41,291 nucleotides of DNA from Buttiauxella sp. B2. GTDB taxonomy: Bacteria; Pseudomonadota; Gammaproteobacteria; Enterobacterales; Enterobacteriaceae. Positions within the stretch are counted from its first letter, which is position 1. Every line of letters begins with the position of its first letter. The position numbers were made by a program, and so were the translations under genes. The notes under the pieces were generated by a model. It was given only the letters and a program-made list of their open reading frames with translations, had not been told where the DNA came from and did no database searches. This document shows positions 38,620 through 41,291 of this stretch, piece after piece. The stretch is taken from NCBI RefSeq assembly GCF_006376615.1, contig NZ_VEXQ01000027.1, forward strand, positions 1-41,291, read 5' to 3'.

Positions 38620-39861
38620 ATGGCAAGACAAACCAAACCTCTATCCGTTAAAGAAATCGAATCTGCTAAACCCAAGGAAGCGGACTACGTTCTCTATGAT
38701 GGCGATGGCCTTGAGCTACTGATGAAATCCAGCGGGAGTAAAATCTGGCAGTTTCGCTACATTCGCCCTGTCACCAAGAAACGTGCGAAGAAGAGCATAG
38801 GCCCCTACCCGTCAGTTACGCTTGCCGATGCCAGAAACTATCGCGCAGAGTCTCGTTCTCTTCTGGCGAAACAAATCGACCCTCAGGAACATCAGCAAGA
38901 ACAACTTCGCAGTTCGCTGGAAGCTAAAACCAATACTTTCCAGCTCGTTGCTGAACGTTGGTGGAATGTGAAGAAAGCCAGCGTGACAGAGGACTATGCC
39001 GACGATATCTGGCGCTCTCTTGAAAGAGATGTCTTTCCTGCAATTGGCGACGTTAGCGTTACAGATATTAAAGCTCACACACTGGTTCAGGCCGTCCAAC
39101 CGGTTCAGGCCAGAGGAGCACTGGAAACCGTTCGTCGCCTGTGCCAACGCATTAATGAGGTCATGATCTATGCCCAAAACACAGGGCTGATTGATGCTGT
39201 TCCCAGCGTTAATATCGGTAAAGCCTTCGAGAAGCCTCAGAAAAAGAACATGCCCAGCATTCGACCGGATCAGCTACCTCAACTGATGCAGACAATGCGA
39301 ACAGCCAGCATTAGCCTTTCCACACGCTGCCTGTTCATGTGGCAACTTCTTACTATTACCCGCCCTGCCGAAGCGGCTGAAGCTCGCTGGGAAGAGGTAG
39401 ACATAGAAGCGCGAGAGTGGAAGATTCCTGCATCACGCATGAAAATGAACCGCGACCATACTGTTCCATTGTCAGATGAAGCAATTGCGATACTGGAGAT
39501 GATGAAGCCGTTAAGTGGAAATCGAGAATTTATCTTTCCCAGCCGCATCAAGCCAAACCAGCCGATGAACAGTCAAACCGTTAACGCATCGCTGAAACGC
39601 GCAGGTTTTGGTGGGGTGCTCGTTTCACACGGTTTGCGATCTATTGCCAGTACAGCTCTCAACGAGCAAGGTTTTCCGCCAGATGTGATTGAGACTGCAT
39701 TGGCCCACGTGGATAAGAATGAGGTTCGCCGTGCTTATAACCGCAGCGATTACCTTGAGCAGCGACGGCCAATGATGCAGTGGTGGGCTGATTTTGTGAT
39801 GGCAGCTGATTGTGGAAGTATGATTGAGGGCGGTATGAAAGGAATGAGGTTAGTAGGGTGA
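38620..39861 (+). CDS. intA: CP4-57-type integrase (P4-like tyrosine recombinase)
   Basis: The 413-residue protein starts MARQTKPLSVKEIESAKPKE (DUF4102-type arm domain) and has YDGDGLELLMKSSGSKIWQF, then the catalytic HGLRSIASTALNEQGF with later AHVDKNEVRRAYNRSDY. It resembles E. coli IntA of CP4-57, known to use ssrA. It lies in the same orientation and distance behind the ssrA terminator as in E. coli. It marks a second element adjacent to the prophage. Confidence 0.93.
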   Translation: MARQTKPLSVKEIESAKPKEADYVLYDGDGLELLMKSSGSKIWQFRYIRPVTKKRAKKSIGPYPSVTLADARNYRAESRSLLAKQIDPQEHQQEQLRSSLEAKTNTFQLVAERWWNVKKASVTEDYADDIWRSLERDVFPAIGDVSVTDIKAHTLVQAVQPVQARGALETVRRLCQRINEVMIYAQNTGLIDAVPSVNIGKAFEKPQKKNMPSIRPDQLPQLMQTMRTASISLSTRCLFMWQLLTITRPAEAAEARWEEVDIEAREWKIPASRMKMNRDHTVPLSDEAIAILEMMKPLSGNREFIFPSRIKPNQPMNSQTVNASLKRAGFGGVLVSHGLRSIASTALNEQGFPPDVIETALAHVDKNEVRRAYNRSDYLEQRRPMMQWWADFVMAADCGSMIEGGMKGMRLVG

Positions 39862-40046
39862 TGGATAACTAATAACAGTTCCTGCTTTAATACTGTGTTA
39901 AATGAGGCTTTAAATTTCATCCCCGTAAGTGCCAAAAACGGAAGTTGGTATTTTTTGCCAAGTTGAAAGACGCTTATTGATATGCCTGCTAAACCCGTGG
40001 CTATCCAGATTCAGTTATCGTTTCTGAAATCAGGTTGTTAGACAGT

Positions 40047-40074
40047 AAAATGGGTCGAAGGACGACCCGTTTTT
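40047..40074. terminator. Bidirectional terminator-like hairpin
   Basis: Stem GGGTCG/CGACCC with AAGGA loop, flanked by AAAA on the left and TTTTT on the right, so it could end both the short minus frame and plus transcripts from the integrase. Confidence 0.65.
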
Positions 40075-40076
40075 AC

Positions 40077-40286
40077 TTATTCGAAAACCGGCTCGCCATC
40101 GCCGGGAAAAAACCATCCGCAGACTTTACCGTGTAACCTAATGCGCTTAATACCGGGCTGATTTCTGGACGATGAGCAGTGCACACTACCACTCTGAATC
40201 CGAAAGCCAGAAATACAGACTGGCTCAGGACCGGGACGTAACGCTGTTCTCTTGATCAGGAGCTTTCGGCTACCTTCCATAGCCAC
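40077..40286 (-). pseudogene. SymE-like toxin relic
   Basis: The 69-residue frame ends SSSRNQPGIKRIRLHGKVCG and FFPGDGEPVF, which resembles the core of SymE-type toxins (a PGI...LxGKW...GF.xGDxVxV pattern). It lacks the conserved Trp after GK and ends soon after, suggesting a truncated remnant. Resemblance is weak and could be chance. Confidence 0.3.
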
Positions 40287-40308
40287 CGATTAGCTCCATA
40301 GCGATCAG

Positions 40309-41291
40309 TCAGTCCGCAATGAACCCACGGTGGCGCCATTTCGCCCGCACGAAATCCTTGAAGTTGTAGTCCTGGCCGAGATTGAGCCCATCGGCGTGAT
40401 CGCAGACGATGATCTGTGGCATCACGCCCGTCTCACGCGCTGTATCATCACAGAACTTCGCCATCTGCGTGAACATGTTCGACACAGCATCGATGTCATC
40501 ATGCAGTTCTACACCCTGAGTGTCCTCGGCCCGCAAATTCTCGGCCTCGAACTCCTCCCCCTCATCCTTGGATGGGAAGTACACCTGAGTGGGTTGATCC
40601 AGAAATAGGATGGGGGGGATTGCACATTTGTCCCCCCAAGCAGCGAACTGGTAATGTAGCGCCATGAACAGGGTGAGGTGTGAGTACACCCAGTTGGCAC
40701 CACTGCCCATCGAGCGGAGAAACACTTTCTTGTGCGCCTCTTTCTCGTGCCACAAGTCAAAAGTGTTAACATCAAATCGCAGGGAGCCCTTCCTGTAGGT
40801 CTCCTCGAAATGGAACCGCTGACCGATCTCCTTCATTTTTTTGTTGATATCCCGAGATAACCGATCCAGCTCGATATCAACGTCATACTTATCCAGAAGC
40901 TCTTTGTACTTCTTGACCTGCTCTGCCCAATACGACTTCATCTTCTTGAGGTCAGATGGCGGATTCTCGATGAACTCATCAATAGCGATCTCAAGCAACA
41001 GCTTGGCCTTTTTCGGCGCATCTTCGAGCGAGTTTGCTTCTGCAACCCGCCTATCATGCTCCTCGAAAGGTTTGAGCGAGGTTTGAACGCTCTTCAGCTT
41101 AAGCCGAATTTCCTTGATCTCCTTTCTCAGATCACGACTCTCCTGCCCCAAGCTCTCTCGGGCGTAGGAGGAAAGCCTCAACTCGGTGTTGAGCCACTCA
41201 ATCGCCTGAGTGAGTTTGTTCGCCTGATCTTCGGGAATGTCGGAGTGCGACTCACAAACGGGGCAGAACGTGTGATCAAAGCTCGTGGAAC
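40309..41291 (-). CDS. DUF3732 Rad50/SMC-like ATPase, C-terminal part (runs off the right edge)
   Basis: The frame is open to the window end (327 codons including the stop at 40309, no start in view; a TTG near 41181 is internal). It shows a FCPVC zinc-hook motif (41254-41265), then a long Lys/Glu-rich coiled coil, an ABC-signature-like GSGANWVYSHL and a Walker B-like PPILFLDQPTQ. This is the layout of DUF3732 proteins, SMC/Rad50-type ATPases that I recall from multi-component ABC defence systems. The N-terminal Walker A is outside the window. Confidence 0.85.
   Translation of the reverse strand, partial: STSFDHTFCPVCESHSDIPEDQANKLTQAIEWLNTELRLSSYARESLGQESRDLRKEIKEIRLKLKSVQTSLKPFEEHDRRVAEANSLEDAPKKAKLLLEIAIDEFIENPPSDLKKMKSYWAEQVKKYKELLDKYDVDIELDRLSRDINKKMKEIGQRFHFEETYRKGSLRFDVNTFDLWHEKEAHKKVFLRSMGSGANWVYSHLTLFMALHYQFAAWGDKCAIPPILFLDQPTQVYFPSKDEGEEFEAENLRAEDTQGVELHDDIDAVSNMFTQMAKFCDDTARETGVMPQIIVCDHADGLNLGQDYNFKDFVRAKWRHRGFIAD

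Larger units (their letters stand above)
39862..40308. other. Gap between integrase and the DUF3732 gene
   Basis: About 450 bases hold a hairpin GGGTCG-AAGGA-CGACCC with T-runs (40047-40074) and a short SymE-like frame (40077-40286, minus). I see no other gene. Confidence 0.5.

Noticed and set aside
1-41291. CRISPR array or rRNA/tRNA gene
   Set aside because: No spaced identical repeats of CRISPR size and no complete tRNA or rRNA pattern; the only tRNA-like sequence is the ssrA 3' fragment.
1-41291. Insertion sequences or transposases
   Set aside because: No transposase-like protein or terminal inverted repeats with target duplication were seen; only the two tyrosine integrases.

Overview
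The window is almost entirely one temperate phage genome (about positions 1 to 38415) integrated in a bacterium of the Enterobacteriaceae. It is followed on the right by the start of a second integrative element (38416 to 41291). The host family follows from the E. coli-type 3' end of the tmRNA gene ssrA at 38380-38415, a CP4-57-type integrase directly behind it, and lambda-type immunity signals. The sequence does not settle the genus. The left end of the prophage (distal tail fibre, assembly factors, left attachment site and intact ssrA) lies outside the window.

The prophage is a mosaic of three parts. (1) Late genes, all on the minus strand: tail fibre and a Mu-like contractile tail and baseplate (1-10795), then an HK97-type head, connector and terminase block (10795-17439). 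This HK97-head plus Mu-tail combination is the arrangement known from the Shigella phage SfV group. (2) Between terminase and lysis is a cassette of HNH nuclease, SAM methyltransferase, heptosyltransferase-like and MptE/Maf-like genes (17545-19929). An oppositely oriented, AT-rich 'moron' gene follows (20059-20319), then the lysis genes (Rz1, Rz, GH108 endolysin, two holin-like proteins; 20358-21974) and an adenine/cytosine-N4-type DNA methyltransferase. A late promoter/terminator pair (pR'/tR'-like, 23572-23660) follows the Q antiterminator gene. (3) Early genes: cI (plus), cro and a CII/YmfL-like gene (minus) flank a clear three-operator OR region. An O-like replication protein carries its own iteron array. 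It is followed by a Dam-type methyltransferase, a C5 methyltransferase, a LexA-like regulator, RusA, an antirepressor, a DUF968 nuclease-like protein and Q. The genes from DUF4222 to Q are mostly coupled by 4-base start/stop overlaps. The left operon (plus strand, from pL at 32714) holds yfdP/yfdQ/yfdR-like genes, small accessory genes, excisionase and integrase. It has no recognisable N, Kil or Red/RecET genes.

How it works together: CI acts on OR (31823-31886) and OL (32700-32740) to hold lysogeny. After induction pR expresses cro, the CII-like regulator and the replication operon, ending with Q. Q lets transcription from the predicted late promoter pass the hairpin at 23572-23595 and run the whole length of the lysis, packaging, head and tail genes. 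Two further terminator-like hairpins lie inside that late unit, after the major capsid and the tape measure genes, and may tune stoichiometry. Tail chaperone synthesis uses a predicted -1 frameshift.

The right-hand element shows a CP4-57-like integrase with paired repeat sites in its promoter region, a short SymE-like relic, and the 3' part of a gene for a DUF3732 Rad50/SMC-like ATPase with a zinc hook, a plausible defence-island cargo. Thus two elements are stacked at ssrA. The least explained parts are the late glycan/methyl cassette, the recurring 'GTGCAG hairpin plus GTGGAGAAC' leaders, the long pL leader with a chain of coupled small ORFs, and the stacked ssrA island.
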